Below the pieces are notes generated by a model. The model was not told the origin of the DNA and ran no database searches. It worked only from the letters and a program-made list of their open reading frames with translations. Below are positions 1-9,164 of a stretch of 64,000 nucleotides of DNA, piece after piece (the first letter of the stretch is position 1; the number at the start of each line of letters is the position of its first letter). The DNA is from Demequina sp. NBRC 110052 (GTDB lineage Bacteria; Actinomycetota; Actinomycetes; Actinomycetales; Demequinaceae), in NCBI RefSeq assembly GCF_002090075.1, contig NZ_BBRI01000002.1:124001-188000 (forward strand), written 5' to 3'. The translations under genes were made by a program, and so were the position numbers.

Positions 1-476
1 CCACGGGCGCGCGCATCTCCGAGGCCGTGGGGCTCGACGTGGACGACGTCAGCCTCGAACCGGGCGGCGAGAGCGTGCTCCTGCGAGGCAAGGGGCGCAA
101 GGAGAGGGTGGTGCCGGTCGGCGGCTACGCGACCGAGGCCCTGCACGCGTATCTCGTGAGGGGCAGGCCCGCGCTCGCCAGCCACGGCGTCGGGCTGGCG
201 GCGGTGTTCCTCAACGCGCGCGGCGGAAGGCTCTCACGCCAGAGCGCGTGGGCGATTCTGAGGGCCGCGGCAGAGCGCGCGGGCGTGCCCGACGTCAGCC
301 CTCACACGCTCCGGCACTCGTTCGCCACGCACCTGCTCTCGGGTGGTGCCGACGTGCGCGTGGTGCAGGAGCTGCTGGGTCACGCCTCGGTGACGACGAC
401 GCAGGTGTACACCCTGGTCACACGCGACACGCTGCGCGAGGTGTATGCCTCTGCTCACCCGCGCGCCCGCGGGTGA
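1..476 (+). CDS. xerD: Tyrosine recombinase XerD, C-terminal part (5' end outside window)
   Basis: This is the catalytic half of a XerC/XerD site-specific recombinase, which resolves chromosome dimers at dif. The open frame runs from the window edge, starting with [11 protein letters not shown], so the gene begins upstream. The visible active-site set is the Arg in ARISEAVGL, the Lys in GKGRKER, HTLRH (His and Arg), the His in GHAS and the nucleophile Tyr in TQVYT. All six catalytic positions of the family are present. Its place directly upstream of parA-scpA-scpB matches the usual actinobacterial order and favours XerD over XerC; that subtype call rests on context. Confidence 0.93.
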   Translation, partial: TGARISEAVGLDVDDVSLEPGGESVLLRGKGRKERVVPVGGYATEALHAYLVRGRPALASHGVGLAAVFLNARGGRLSRQSAWAILRAAAERAGVPDVSPHTLRHSFATHLLSGGADVRVVQELLGHASVTTTQVYTLVTRDTLREVYASAHPRARG

Positions 477-507
477 GAGGCGCGCGGCCGGGGGTAACCT
501 GGGGCCC

Positions 508-1323
508 GTGACCGACTTCGCCATTCCGCAGCCGCTGACCTCTCACGGACCTGCCCGCGTGGTCGCGCTGTGCAATCAGAAGGGCGGCGTGGGCAAGACG
601 ACCACGTCGGTCAACCTCGCCGCCGCGCTGGCGGAGTACGGCCGACGCGTCCTGCTGGTCGACTTCGATCCCCAGGGTGCGGCGTCGGCCGGCCTGGGCA
701 TCGCCTCGCACGATCTGGTGACCACGGTCTACGACCTGCTGATGGGCTCCGACGTGCCCACGAAGGACGTGATCCTCCCGACCTCGTACGAGAACCTCGA
801 CGTGCTCCCAGCGAACATCGACCTGTCCGCAGCTGAGGTGCAGCTCGTGGGCGAGGTCGCACGTGAGAGCGCGCTCGCCCGTGCGCTGAGGCCGATCGAG
901 GACGACTACGACGTGGTCCTCATCGACTGCCAGCCGTCGCTGGGCCTGCTGACGGTCAACGCGCTCGTCGCCGCCCATGGCGTGGTGATTCCGCTCGCCT
1001 CGGAGTACTTCGCGATGCGCGGCGTCGCGCTGCTGGTGGACACGATCAAGAAGGTCCAGGACCGCCTGAACCCGCGCCTCACCATGGACGCGATCGTCCC
1101 GACGATGTACGACGCGCGCACGCTGCACTCCCAGGAGGTCGTGGAGCGCGTCCGCGAGGCCTTCGGGGATCGCGTGACGGACACCATGATCCATCGCACC
1201 GTGAAGTTCCCCGACGCCACGGTCGCCGCCGAGCCCATCCTGTCCTTCGCCCCGGCACACGCCGGATCGGAGTCGTACCGGAGGCTGGCGCGCGAGCTCG
1301 TCGCCCGGGGTGCGGTCGCCTGA
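508..1323 (+). CDS. parA: ParA/Soj-family chromosome-partitioning ATPase
   Basis: This is a ParA-type ATPase of about 271 residues. It has a deviant Walker A motif (QKGGVGKT, about residues 24-31), a DFDPQG Walker A' block near residue 53 and an LIDCQPSLG Walker B block. The GTG at 508 is preferred because homology begins just after it; an ATG at 445 in the same frame would overlap xerD and add an unconserved tail. No parB follows. Instead the gene abuts scpA, as in many actinobacteria, so it probably works with the SMC-ScpAB condensin in nucleoid organisation rather than as the main parAB pair. The gene is spaced for co-transcription with its neighbours. Confidence 0.93.
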   Translation: MTDFAIPQPLTSHGPARVVALCNQKGGVGKTTTSVNLAAALAEYGRRVLLVDFDPQGAASAGLGIASHDLVTTVYDLLMGSDVPTKDVILPTSYENLDVLPANIDLSAAEVQLVGEVARESALARALRPIEDDYDVVLIDCQPSLGLLTVNALVAAHGVVIPLASEYFAMRGVALLVDTIKKVQDRLNPRLTMDAIVPTMYDARTLHSQEVVERVREAFGDRVTDTMIHRTVKFPDATVAAEPILSFAPAHAGSESYRRLARELVARGAVA

Positions 1324-1324
1324 C

Positions 1325-2218
1325 GTGACCGCCGAGGCCGTCGAGCCCACCCAGGCATCGCGAGGCGCGTTCGAGGTTCACCTCGACAACTTCGAGGGAC
1401 CGTTCGACCTGCTGCTGTCCCTCATCTCCAAGCACGAGCTGGAGATCACCGAGGTCGCGCTCGGGCGCGTGACCGACGAGTTCCTGGCGATCGTGCGCGT
1501 GCGGGAGGGCGAGTGGGACCTGTCGCAGGCCTCGGAGTTCCTCGTCGTGGCCGCGACCCTGCTCGATCTCAAGGCGGCGCGGCTGCTGCCGCAGGGCGAG
1601 GTCGACGACCTCGAGGATCTCGAGCTGCTCGAGGCGCGCGACCTGCTGTTTGCCCGCCTCCTGCAGTACCGCGCGTTCAAGGAGGTGGCGGCATCGTTCG
1701 ACGGGATGCTCGCTGGGCCGCGCAGGATCGCGCGCGATGTGCCACTGGAGCCGCATTTCGCGATGCTGCTTCCCGAGCTCGTGTGGAGCGTGACGCCCGA
1801 CGACCTGGCGCGGCTCGCGGCGCATGCGATGCAGCCCAAGGCGGCTCCGACGGTGTCGATCTCGCATCTGCACAATCCCGCGGTGAGCGTGCGCGACCAG
1901 GCGCAGCTCATCGCATCGCGGCTGCAGCGTGCGGGCGCCGTCACGTTCCGCTCCCTCGTCTCGGACGCGGACGACGTCAACGTGGTCGTGGCACGGTTCC
2001 TGGCGCTGCTCGAGCTGTTCCGTGAGGCGGCCGTCGCCTTTGACCAGGTACGCTCGCTCGGCGAGCTGACCATCCGGTGGACCGGCGGCAGCGGCGAGAT
2101 CGAGGTCTCAGCCGAGTTCGACGAGGACGACGGCATGGGCGTCGCTCTGGACGCGGCCCGGCGTGCCGAGGTCGCCGAGTCGGCGCAGCGCGAGACGCAG
2201 GAGAGGACCCAGGAGTGA
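1325..2218 (+). CDS. scpA: Segregation and condensation protein A
   Basis: This is the kleisin subunit of the SMC-ScpA-ScpB condensin. The N-terminus carries the SMC-binding signature FEGPFDLLLSLI, and residues up to the C-terminal winged helix give a normal length of about 297. The start chosen is the GTG at 1325, one base after the parA stop. An in-frame GTG at 1310 would add five residues and overlap parA; I cannot exclude it. scpB follows with a 4-base overlap, so the two subunits are probably translationally coupled. Confidence 0.95.
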   Translation: MTAEAVEPTQASRGAFEVHLDNFEGPFDLLLSLISKHELEITEVALGRVTDEFLAIVRVREGEWDLSQASEFLVVAATLLDLKAARLLPQGEVDDLEDLELLEARDLLFARLLQYRAFKEVAASFDGMLAGPRRIARDVPLEPHFAMLLPELVWSVTPDDLARLAAHAMQPKAAPTVSISHLHNPAVSVRDQAQLIASRLQRAGAVTFRSLVSDADDVNVVVARFLALLELFREAAVAFDQVRSLGELTIRWTGGSGEIEVSAEFDEDDGMGVALDAARRAEVAESAQRETQERTQE

Positions 2219-2772
2219 CCGACACGCAGACCCGAGGCGCGATCGAAGCGGTGCTCATGGTCGTCGACGAGCCGGTGCAGCCGGCCGAGCTCGCGGCCGC
2301 CGTGGGCGTTCCCGTGGACGACGTGACCGCGACGCTCCACGCGCTGCGAGACGAGTACGCCGATCCCGAGGCGCCGCGCGGCTTCGAGCTGCGCGAGGTG
2401 GGTGGGGGCTGGCGCATGTACTCGTCGCGCCTGTACGCCGACGTCGTGGGCGCGTTCATCGTCGAGGGCCAGTCCGCGCGGCTGTCGCAGGCGGCGCTCG
2501 AGACCCTGGCCGTCGTCGCGTACCGCCAGCCCGTGACCCGTGGTCAGGTGTCCCAGGTGCGCGGCGTTAACGTGGACTCCGTGATGAAGACGCTGAGCGC
2601 ACGCGGCCTGGTGACCGAGGTGGGGGAGCAGGGCGGAGCCGTGCTCTACGGCACCACCACCGAACTCCTGGACCGTCTGGGGATCTCGTCGCTCGACGAG
2701 TTGCCTCCGCTGGCGCCCTACCTTCCTGATCTGGCCGACATCGACGGCGCCGACGGCGCGGGGGAGCGCTGA
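2215..2772 (+). CDS. scpB: Segregation and condensation protein B
   Basis: This is the winged-helix dimer that binds ScpA in the SMC condensin. The protein has about 185 residues and carries the typical block LSQAALETLAVVAYRQPVTR, followed by a second winged-helix region ending in LLDRLGISSLDELPPL. The start is a GTG in a GTGA overlap with the scpA stop. The open frame extends further upstream, but that part is a shadow of scpA. The stop codon overlaps the ATG of rluB by one base. Confidence 0.95.
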   Translation: MTDTQTRGAIEAVLMVVDEPVQPAELAAAVGVPVDDVTATLHALRDEYADPEAPRGFELREVGGGWRMYSSRLYADVVGAFIVEGQSARLSQAALETLAVVAYRQPVTRGQVSQVRGVNVDSVMKTLSARGLVTEVGEQGGAVLYGTTTELLDRLGISSLDELPPLAPYLPDLADIDGADGAGER

Positions 2773-3521
2773 TGGCCGAGCTCGAGATCCACCGCCCCGA
2801 GGGCATTCGGCTGCAGAAGGTCCTCGCTTCCGCTGGCGTCGGTTCGCGCCGCAAGTGCGAGGAGATGATCGAGGCCGGTCGGGTCAAGGTCAACGGCGAG
2901 GTCGTGGACCAGCTGGGCGTGCGCATCGACCCCGATGATGTGGCGATCGAGGTCGACGGCAAGCGGATCTCGGTCGACGACCGCATCGTCACCGTGGTGC
3001 TGAACAAGCCCGCGGGCGTCGTCTCCACGATGTCGGACCCGCAGGGCAGGCCCGCCCTCGATACGTACGTCGCCGGCTACGCCGAACGCCTGTTCCACGT
3101 GGGTCGCCTTGACGCGGAGACGACGGGCGTGATCCTGCTGACGAACGACGGCGAGCTCGCCAACCGCCTGGCGCACCCCACGCACGGGGTGTCCAAGGTG
3201 TACGTGGCGAAGGTCGAGGGCAGGGTCGCGAAGCAGGTCTGCACGCAGCTGCGCGCCGGAGTCGATCTTGACGACGGACCCGTGCGTGTGAGCGACTGCC
3301 AGATCCTCGACGTGAGCGGCGAGAGCTCGCTCGTCCAGGTCGAGCTCCATGAGGGACGCAACCGCATCGTGCGACGCATGCTCGCTGCCGTGGGCCACCC
3401 TGTGCTCGAGCTCGTGCGCACGCAGTTCGGCCCCATCCGGCTCGGCACGCTCGCCCCTGGCGAGGTGCGCGTGCTGGGACGCGAGGACGTGGGTGCGCTC
3501 ATGGAGGTCGCGGGTCTCTGA
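2772..3521 (+). CDS. rluB: RluB/RsuA-family rRNA pseudouridine synthase
   Basis: This enzyme isomerises a uridine in rRNA to pseudouridine. An S4 RNA-binding domain occupies about residues 10-60 (LQKVLASAGVGSRRKCEEMI). The catalytic Asp lies in the GRLDAET motif near residue 115, and LHEGRNRIVRRML matches family motif III. The length of 249 is normal for RluB-type enzymes that modify 23S rRNA helix 90; that target is inferred from the family. The ATG overlaps the scpB stop (TGATG), which indicates operonic coupling. Confidence 0.92.
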   Translation: MAELEIHRPEGIRLQKVLASAGVGSRRKCEEMIEAGRVKVNGEVVDQLGVRIDPDDVAIEVDGKRISVDDRIVTVVLNKPAGVVSTMSDPQGRPALDTYVAGYAERLFHVGRLDAETTGVILLTNDGELANRLAHPTHGVSKVYVAKVEGRVAKQVCTQLRAGVDLDDGPVRVSDCQILDVSGESSLVQVELHEGRNRIVRRMLAAVGHPVLELVRTQFGPIRLGTLAPGEVRVLGREDVGALMEVAGL

Positions 3522-3582
3522 CGGCGGTCGTCGCGCGCACCGGGTGGCTCCGTGGGGTGCGCTGACCGATACGATGAACCCC

Positions 3583-3945
3583 ATGACCGTTCGTGCGATC
3601 CGTGGCGCCATCACGCTCGAGGTGGACGAGAGGTCTCACCTCCACGAGCGCACCAAGGAGCTGGTGGATGCGGTGATGCGTGAGAATGCGCTCACGACCG
3701 ACGACGTCATCTCGGCGATCTTCACGGTGACCCCGGATCTGGTCTCTGACTTCCCCGCGGCGGCGGCGCGTGACATGGGCTTCGGCGCGGTGCCGCTCAT
3801 GTGCGCGCAGGAGATTCCCGTCCCAGGTGCGCTTCCCCGCGTGGTGCGCGTGATGATGCACGCCGACATGGACGTGCCCCGCGATGAGGTCGTCCACGTG
3901 TACCTGCGCGAGGCGGTCGCCCTGCGGCGCGACCTCGCCCAGTAG
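3583..3945 (+). CDS. aroH: Chorismate mutase, AroH class
   Basis: AroH-type chorismate mutases convert chorismate to prephenate for phenylalanine and tyrosine synthesis. The 120-residue product starts MTVRAIRGAIT and carries the family's conserved IRGA, early Arg and LCxQE-like (LMCAQEI) signatures. An in-frame ATG nine bases upstream (3574) would add three residues; I prefer 3583 because homologues begin at MTVRAIRG. tyrA, which uses the product, follows 11 bases later, a logical pair. Confidence 0.93.
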   Translation: MTVRAIRGAITLEVDERSHLHERTKELVDAVMRENALTTDDVISAIFTVTPDLVSDFPAAAARDMGFGAVPLMCAQEIPVPGALPRVVRVMMHADMDVPRDEVVHVYLREAVALRRDLAQ

Positions 3946-3956
3946 GGACCCGAGCC

Positions 3957-5009
3957 ATGACACAGCAGCACGTGCACCTCGTGGGTGCAGGCCTCATCGG
4001 TGCGAGCATCGGCATCGGCCTGACGGCCGCCGGGTGGGATCCCTCGATCGAGGACGCCGACGCGTCGGCCGAGCAGGTCGCCTGGCGCATCGGCGCGGGT
4101 CGTGCGCTCAGTGACGCCCAGTCGCCTTCGCTCGTGATCGTCGCCGTCTCGCCCGCGGCTACGCCCGACGTGGTCGTCGCGTCGCTGCGTCGCTGGCCCG
4201 ACGCCGTGGTCACCGATGTGGCCTCCGTCAAGGGCCCGGTCGCCGCGGCTGCATCCGCCGCCGGGTTCGGCGCGCGGTACGTAGGGTCGCACCCGATGGC
4301 TGGTCGCGAGGTCTCCGGCACGCTGGCCGCCCAGGGCGATCTGTTCAAGGCTCGCCCGTGGGTCGTGTGCCGAGGAGAGGCGACCGACGCCGCGGTCGAG
4401 TCGGTCGCGCGCGTCGCCCGTGTGCTCGAGGCCGATGTGGTGGCCATGGATGCCGAGGCGCACGACGCCGCGGTCGCGCGAGTCTCGCACGCCCCGCAGG
4501 TCATCGCCTCGGCTGTCGCCGCTGCGCTCGGTCCCCTCGCCGCGGACGACGTCGCGCTGGCGGGCCAGGGTCTGCGCGACGTGACCCGGATCGCGGCGTC
4601 CCCGCCCGGCATGTGGTCGGAGATCGCGCGGCTCAACCAGGCGGCGCTCGAGCGCACGCTCGACCACATCATCGGAGACCTCGAGGATGTGCGGGAGTCG
4701 GAGGACATCGGGGCAGCGCTCGAGGACCTCATCGCGCGCGGCAACGTCGAGGTGGCCCGGATCCCCGGCAAGCACGGCGGCGTGCAACGCGACTGGACGC
4801 CCGTGACGGTGATCGTTCCCGACGAGCCGGGTCAGCTGGTGCGCCTGCTGCAGGATGCGGCGTCGGTCGGTGCGAACGTCGAGGACATCTCGATCGAGCA
4901 CTCGCCTCGTCAGCCTGTAGGCCTCACGACCCTGTACGTCCTTCCCGCGAGCGTCCCGCAGCTCGTGGAGGCGCTCGAGCATGCGGGTTGGACGGTGGCT
5001 TCCTCATGA
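3957..5009 (+). CDS. tyrA: Prephenate dehydrogenase with C-terminal ACT domain
   Basis: TyrA oxidatively decarboxylates prephenate to 4-hydroxyphenylpyruvate with NAD(P)+. The N-terminal Rossmann motif GAGLIGASIG begins near residue 11, and the substrate-site block SHPMAGREVSG is present. The last 75 residues (VTVIVPDEPGQLVRLL onward) form an ACT domain, the usual site of tyrosine feedback control. The 350-residue length fits TyrA-ACT proteins of actinobacteria. The stop overlaps the cmk start by four bases. Confidence 0.94.
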   Translation: MTQQHVHLVGAGLIGASIGIGLTAAGWDPSIEDADASAEQVAWRIGAGRALSDAQSPSLVIVAVSPAATPDVVVASLRRWPDAVVTDVASVKGPVAAAASAAGFGARYVGSHPMAGREVSGTLAAQGDLFKARPWVVCRGEATDAAVESVARVARVLEADVVAMDAEAHDAAVARVSHAPQVIASAVAAALGPLAADDVALAGQGLRDVTRIAASPPGMWSEIARLNQAALERTLDHIIGDLEDVRESEDIGAALEDLIARGNVEVARIPGKHGGVQRDWTPVTVIVPDEPGQLVRLLQDAASVGANVEDISIEHSPRQPVGLTTLYVLPASVPQLVEALEHAGWTVASS

Positions 5010-5713
5010 CCGGAATCGTGATCGCGATCGACGGCCCGGCCGGCACGGGGAAGTCGACCGTCGCGCGCGAGGTCGCTCGGCGGCTCCGCCTCGCCTACTT
5101 CGACACGGGCGCGACGTACCGGGTGGGCACGCTGTGGTGCCTCAAGGAGGGCGTGGACCTCGCGAACGCCGACGACGTGGCCAACATGGTCGCGACCATG
5201 AACGTCGAGCTGCACCTGAGCCCAGACAACCCGCGCATCCTGCTCGACGACGAGGACGTGTCCCAGCTCATCCGATCGGACACCGTCGCGCTCACGGTAT
5301 CCAAGGTGGCGACGAACCTCGAGGCCCGGAGCATCCTGGGGGACTGGCAGCGGCGCGTCATCGCGCTCGAGCGCGACGGCGGGTTCTCGGACGGACGCGG
5401 CGTCGTGGCAGAGGGCCGCGACATCACGACGATCATCGCGCCAGAGGCCGACGTGCGTGTGCTCATGACCGCCGACGAGGAGGTGCGCGTCGCGCGCCGC
5501 GCGGGCGAGGGAGCGGACGCCGCCACAGTGCGTGAGGCCGTGCTCGGTCGCGATCGCCAGGACGCGACGGTGGTGGAGTTCCATACCGCTGCGGACGGCG
5601 TCGTCACGCTCGATACCACGCACCTCACGATCGAGGAGGCCGTGCAGGCGGTGCTCACCCTCGCGCGCGAGGCGCAGGACGAGATCGAGGGTTCGGGAGA
5701 GGCCCCCGCGTGA
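5006..5713 (+). CDS. cmk: Cytidylate kinase
   Basis: Cmk phosphorylates CMP and dCMP to diphosphates in pyrimidine salvage. The P-loop GPAGTGKST is at residues 10-18, followed by YFDTGATYR, GRDITTII and VLMTADEEVRVARR, all typical of the family. The start is the ATG in the ATGA overlap with tyrA. The long open frame upstream of it is a shadow of tyrA. The length of about 235 is normal, and the tyrA-cmk-acyltransferase-der order is widespread in actinobacteria. Confidence 0.95.
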   Translation: MTGIVIAIDGPAGTGKSTVAREVARRLRLAYFDTGATYRVGTLWCLKEGVDLANADDVANMVATMNVELHLSPDNPRILLDDEDVSQLIRSDTVALTVSKVATNLEARSILGDWQRRVIALERDGGFSDGRGVVAEGRDITTIIAPEADVRVLMTADEEVRVARRAGEGADAATVREAVLGRDRQDATVVEFHTAADGVVTLDTTHLTIEEAVQAVLTLAREAQDEIEGSGEAPA

Positions 5714-6420
5714 GCGACGCTCGCACTCCCAGCCGCTGGGGACCGCGATGGTCGCGCTGGGTCGGGCTCTTCCTCGCGCGTGTCCTGTGGCGCACGGACG
5801 TGCGCGGTCGCGATCACGTCCCCGCCGACGGCCCCGTGCTGATCGTTGCCAACCACGTGGGGCTCATCGACGGCCCGGTGCTGCATGGAGTGATCCCGCG
5901 CGGTTCCCACTTCCTGATCGGCGGGCACATGATGCGTGGTGTGCTCGGCGCGATCCTGCGCGCGGCCCAGCAGATCGAGGTCCAGGGCTCCGGCAGGGCC
6001 GCCCTCGCGCAGGGGCTCGCGGTCCTCAAGCGCGGAGACGTGGTCGGCATGTTCCCCGAAGGGACGCGCGGCGCCGGCACCGTGGACGAGGTGCACGGTG
6101 GCGCCGCGTGGCTCGCGATCCAGTCCGGTGCACCCGTCGTGCCGGCGGCCCTGGTCGGCACGCGCCTGCCAGGCGAGTCTGTGAACGTCTGGCCCGCGCC
6201 GGGGCGCCGCATCGTGGTCGACTTCGGCGCACCCGTGACTCTCGATCCGCCGCCCGAGCTGAAGGGCAGGGCGCGCCAGCACTGGGCTGCCGAGCGCGTC
6301 GGCCTGGCGTTGCGAGAGCATCTCACGGCCGTGCTCGACACGACCGAGATCCCACTTCCCATGGACGACCCGCGTCGCGACGCCCAGCCGGGTAGCGTGG
6401 CGCCTCAGGAGGACTCATGA
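5710..6420 (+). CDS. 1-acyl-sn-glycerol-3-phosphate acyltransferase family protein (PlsC-like)
   Basis: This is a PlsC/LPLAT-family membrane-associated acyltransferase that would make phosphatidic acid from lysophosphatidic acid. The catalytic NHxxxxD box reads NHVGLID (His about 49, Asp about 54) and the glycerophosphate-binding box reads FPEGTRG. The gene starts with GTG in a GTGA overlap with cmk and ends in an ATGA overlap with der, so it is embedded in the operon. The exact acyl acceptor cannot be read from the sequence. Confidence 0.88.
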   Translation: MSDARTPSRWGPRWSRWVGLFLARVLWRTDVRGRDHVPADGPVLIVANHVGLIDGPVLHGVIPRGSHFLIGGHMMRGVLGAILRAAQQIEVQGSGRAALAQGLAVLKRGDVVGMFPEGTRGAGTVDEVHGGAAWLAIQSGAPVVPAALVGTRLPGESVNVWPAPGRRIVVDFGAPVTLDPPPELKGRARQHWAAERVGLALREHLTAVLDTTEIPLPMDDPRRDAQPGSVAPQEDS

Positions 6421-7913
6421 ACGACGACGACGTGCTCGGCCCCGACGAGGCGCTGCCGGCGCCGCACGAGTCCGACCCTGAGGAGAGCCTGGACGAGGTG
6501 CGCGAGGCGGCGCTCCGCGCGGGCCTCGAGGCCTACGACCTGACGGACGAGGACTTCGCGGCCCTCGAGGGGGAGTCGTACCTCGACACGGAGGAGGCGC
6601 TGCCGACTCTTGCGATCATCGGACGCCCCAACGTCGGCAAGTCCACGCTCGTGAACCGCATCATCGGCAAGCGGCTCGCGGTGGTCGAGGATCGTCCCGG
6701 CGTCACGCGCGACCGCGTCAACTACCGCGCCGAGTGGGCGGGGCGCGACTTCAACTTGCTCGACACGGGCGGGTGGGAGAAGAACGTCACCGGCATCGAC
6801 CTCAGCGTCGCGCAAGCCGCCGAGGCGGCGATCGACCTCGCTGACGCGATCGTGTTCGTCGTGGACGCCACCGTGGGGGCGACCGCCACCGACGAGCAGG
6901 TAGTTCGACTGCTGCGCAAGGCGGACAAGCCCGTGGTGCTCGCGGCGAACAAGGTGGACGGCCCTCAGGGGGAGCTTGAGGCGGCTGCGCTGTGGAACCT
7001 GGGGCTCGGCGAGCCGTACCCCGTATCCGCGCTGCACGGCCGCGGCACGGGAGACCTCCTGGACGCCGCGATCGCCGCGCTGCCGGAGGAGATGCCCCAG
7101 GTGGAGGTCGCCGAGAATGCACCTCGCCGCATCGCCCTCGTGGGACGACCCAACGTCGGCAAGTCGTCGCTCTTGAATCAGCTGGCAGGGGAGCAGCGCG
7201 CGGTGGTGCACGATCTCGCGGGCACCACGCGCGACCCCGTCGACGAGGAGGTCGAGATCGGCGGACGCCCGTGGACGCTCGTGGACACCGCAGGCATCCG
7301 TCGTCGCGTGCACCAGACCAAGGGGGCGGACTTCTATGCGTCACTGCGCACGCAGACCGCGATCGAGCGCTCCGAGATAGCCCTTGTGCTGCTCGACGCC
7401 TCGGTGCCCCTGACGGAGCAGGACACGCGTGTGATCTCGCAGGTCGTCGATGCCGGACGCGCGATGGTGCTGGTGTTCAACAAGTGGGACCTCGTGGGCG
7501 AGGACGAGCGCTTCCTGCTCGAGCGCAGCATCGAGCGCGACCTGGTGCAGCTCACCTGGGCTCCCAGGGTGAACCTGTCGGCGCGGACCGGCTGGCACAC
7601 GAACCGTCTGCTGCCGGCGGTGGACCTGGCGCTCTCGAGCTGGGATCAGCGCATCTCCACGGGACGCCTCAACACGTTCCTCGGCGAGCTCGTGGCCGAG
7701 CACCCGCACCCTGTGCGCTCGGGCAAGCAGCCCAAGATTCTGTTCGCGACGCAGGCGTCGACCAGTCCGCCGCGCTTCGTGATCTTCGCGAGCGGGTTCC
7801 TCGAGCCCACCTATCGCCGGTTCATCGAGCGCCGTCTGCGCGAGGCGTTTGGCTTCGAGGGCACGCCGATCCAGATCTCGGTGCGCGTGCGGGAGAAGCG
7901 CAAGAAGCGCTGA
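6417..7913 (+). CDS. der: Ribosome biogenesis GTPase Der (EngA)
   Basis: Der is an essential double GTPase for 50S subunit maturation. The first G domain begins with GRPNVGKST at about residues 69-77 and the second repeats GRPNVGKSS near residue 245. NKWD and DTAG blocks are visible, and a KH-like domain ends in the basic RVREKRKKR. There is an acidic, probably disordered N-terminal extension of about 60 residues not found in the short E. coli form; such extensions are common in actinobacterial Der. It is the last gene of the operon; its stop lies 3 bases from the converging next gene. Confidence 0.96.
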   Translation: MNDDDVLGPDEALPAPHESDPEESLDEVREAALRAGLEAYDLTDEDFAALEGESYLDTEEALPTLAIIGRPNVGKSTLVNRIIGKRLAVVEDRPGVTRDRVNYRAEWAGRDFNLLDTGGWEKNVTGIDLSVAQAAEAAIDLADAIVFVVDATVGATATDEQVVRLLRKADKPVVLAANKVDGPQGELEAAALWNLGLGEPYPVSALHGRGTGDLLDAAIAALPEEMPQVEVAENAPRRIALVGRPNVGKSSLLNQLAGEQRAVVHDLAGTTRDPVDEEVEIGGRPWTLVDTAGIRRRVHQTKGADFYASLRTQTAIERSEIALVLLDASVPLTEQDTRVISQVVDAGRAMVLVFNKWDLVGEDERFLLERSIERDLVQLTWAPRVNLSARTGWHTNRLLPAVDLALSSWDQRISTGRLNTFLGELVAEHPHPVRSGKQPKILFATQASTSPPRFVIFASGFLEPTYRRFIERRLREAFGFEGTPIQISVRVREKRKKR

Positions 7914-7916
7914 GCG

Positions 7917-8348
7917 TCACGCGGTGGCGTCGTGGTCGCCCCTCGCCATGCCCGCGACGGCGAGTTCACGCAGCACCTGCACGTCGATGTCGTCGAGGCG
8001 CTTCACGTACACGCACCCGACCCCGGTCGTGTGCGCACCCAGGCGAGTCAGCGCCGTCTCCTGTGCTTCGGAGTCCTTGAGCCCGTAGAACGTCAGCTGC
8101 GCCTTGCGGGGCGAGAAGCCGACCTTCATCCAGTCTCCCGAGCGTCCGCTCGCGTACTCGTAGTGGTACGTGCCCCATCCGATGATCGACGGTCCCCACA
8201 TGACGGGGTCCTCCCCGGTCGCCTCCGTGAGCAGAGCGACGACGCGTTGGGCCTCGAGCCGGCGCCGCTCCGGCGTAACCCGTGCGACGAACTCCTCCAC
8301 GGGCACGTCCGTGGGACGGGTCTTGGCTCCGGAGCCTGAATCGCCCAT
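7917..8348 (-). CDS. DUF1801 (YdhG-like) domain protein
   Basis: The 143-residue protein carries the DUF1801 signature: PVEEFVARVTPERRR at the start, then MWGPSIIGWGTYHY and WMKVGFSPRKAQLTFY. The family adopts a YdhG-like fold, and no enzymatic role is established. No signal peptide or membrane segment is seen. It converges on der with a 3-base gap, so it is a separate transcript. Identity as a family member is secure; function is unknown. Confidence 0.82.
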   Translation of the reverse strand: MGDSGSGAKTRPTDVPVEEFVARVTPERRRLEAQRVVALLTEATGEDPVMWGPSIIGWGTYHYEYASGRSGDWMKVGFSPRKAQLTFYGLKDSEAQETALTRLGAHTTGVGCVYVKRLDDIDVQVLRELAVAGMARGDHDATA

Positions 8349-8396
8349 GGCACCAGTCTGCCGCGTGGACGCCCGACGCGCGGGCGGGCGGTCCGG

Positions 8397-9164
8397 TCAG
8401 GCCCAGCGGCCGTGCCGCTCCAGGGTGGCGCGGAGCAGGTCCGCGCGATCGGAGACGAGTCCATCCACGCCCATGGCGATGAGGCGTTCCATCTCGCCGG
8501 GATCGTTGACCGTCCACACGTGCACCTGCTTGCCGGCGCGGTGGGCCGCGGAGACGTGCGCCCGCGTAAGGATGCGTGCGCCCTGCACCCGTGCGGGGAT
8601 CTGGAGCGCGTCCACGCGGCGCAGCGTTCGGCCGACGCCCCGACCGGTGATGCCCGCGGCGAAGAACGGCGCGGCCTCGCCCGTGCCTGCTGAGGTCGCC
8701 ACGGGGCGCGACAGCCTGGCGACCGTCGCTTCTCGGCGCGCCACAGAGAACGAGGCCACGCACACCCGGTCATGGGCGCCCGTCCGCTCGATGGCTGTGG
8801 CGATCGGCTCGATGCCGCTGACTGCCTTCACGTCGATGTTGACGCGCAGCTCTGGCCACGTGCCGAGGAGGTCCTCGAGCAGCGGCACCGGCTCCACGCC
8901 GCCGATGCGGGCCTCGCGCACCTGAGACCATGGCAGGTCGGCCACCAGGCCTTGGCGATCGGTGGTGCGATCGAGCGCCGCATCGTGCAGGGCGACCGCC
9001 ACGCCATCCGCAGTGCCGTGGGCATCGGTCTCGACGAAGCGGAATCCCAGGTCGACGGCGGCCTGGAACGCGCGCATCGAGTTCTCGAGCCCCTCGCGCG
9101 AGAAGCCACGATGGGCGAGCGCCGCGACGGCGCCTTCAGTCTCGAAGTACGGGTGCCTCGTCAT
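8397..9164 (-). CDS. Glycerophosphodiester phosphodiesterase
   Basis: GDPD enzymes hydrolyse deacylated phospholipids to glycerol-3-phosphate and an alcohol. The active-site series is present: AHRGFS near residue 17, LENS, ETDAHGTADG and the HD of VALHDAALDR. The ATG at 9164 gives 255 residues starting MTRHPYFETEG and forms a 4-base overlap with the upstream hydrolase stop. The longer open frame lacks conserved sequence. There is no signal peptide, so a cytoplasmic enzyme is likely. Pairing with a lipase-like hydrolase suggests lipid turnover. Confidence 0.88.
   Translation of the reverse strand: MTRHPYFETEGAVAALAHRGFSREGLENSMRAFQAAVDLGFRFVETDAHGTADGVAVALHDAALDRTTDRQGLVADLPWSQVREARIGGVEPVPLLEDLLGTWPELRVNIDVKAVSGIEPIATAIERTGAHDRVCVASFSVARREATVARLSRPVATSAGTGEAAPFFAAGITGRGVGRTLRRVDALQIPARVQGARILTRAHVSAAHRAGKQVHVWTVNDPGEMERLIAMGVDGLVSDRADLLRATLERHGRWA

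Noticed and set aside
1-476. XerD fragment as an integrase of a mobile element
   Set aside because: It is followed by parA-scpA-scpB, the normal chromosomal context for XerD.
3940-3956. GGGACCCGAGCC before tyrA as a DosR-like box
   Set aside because: The right half does not match and it lies within an operon, 11 bases between genes.
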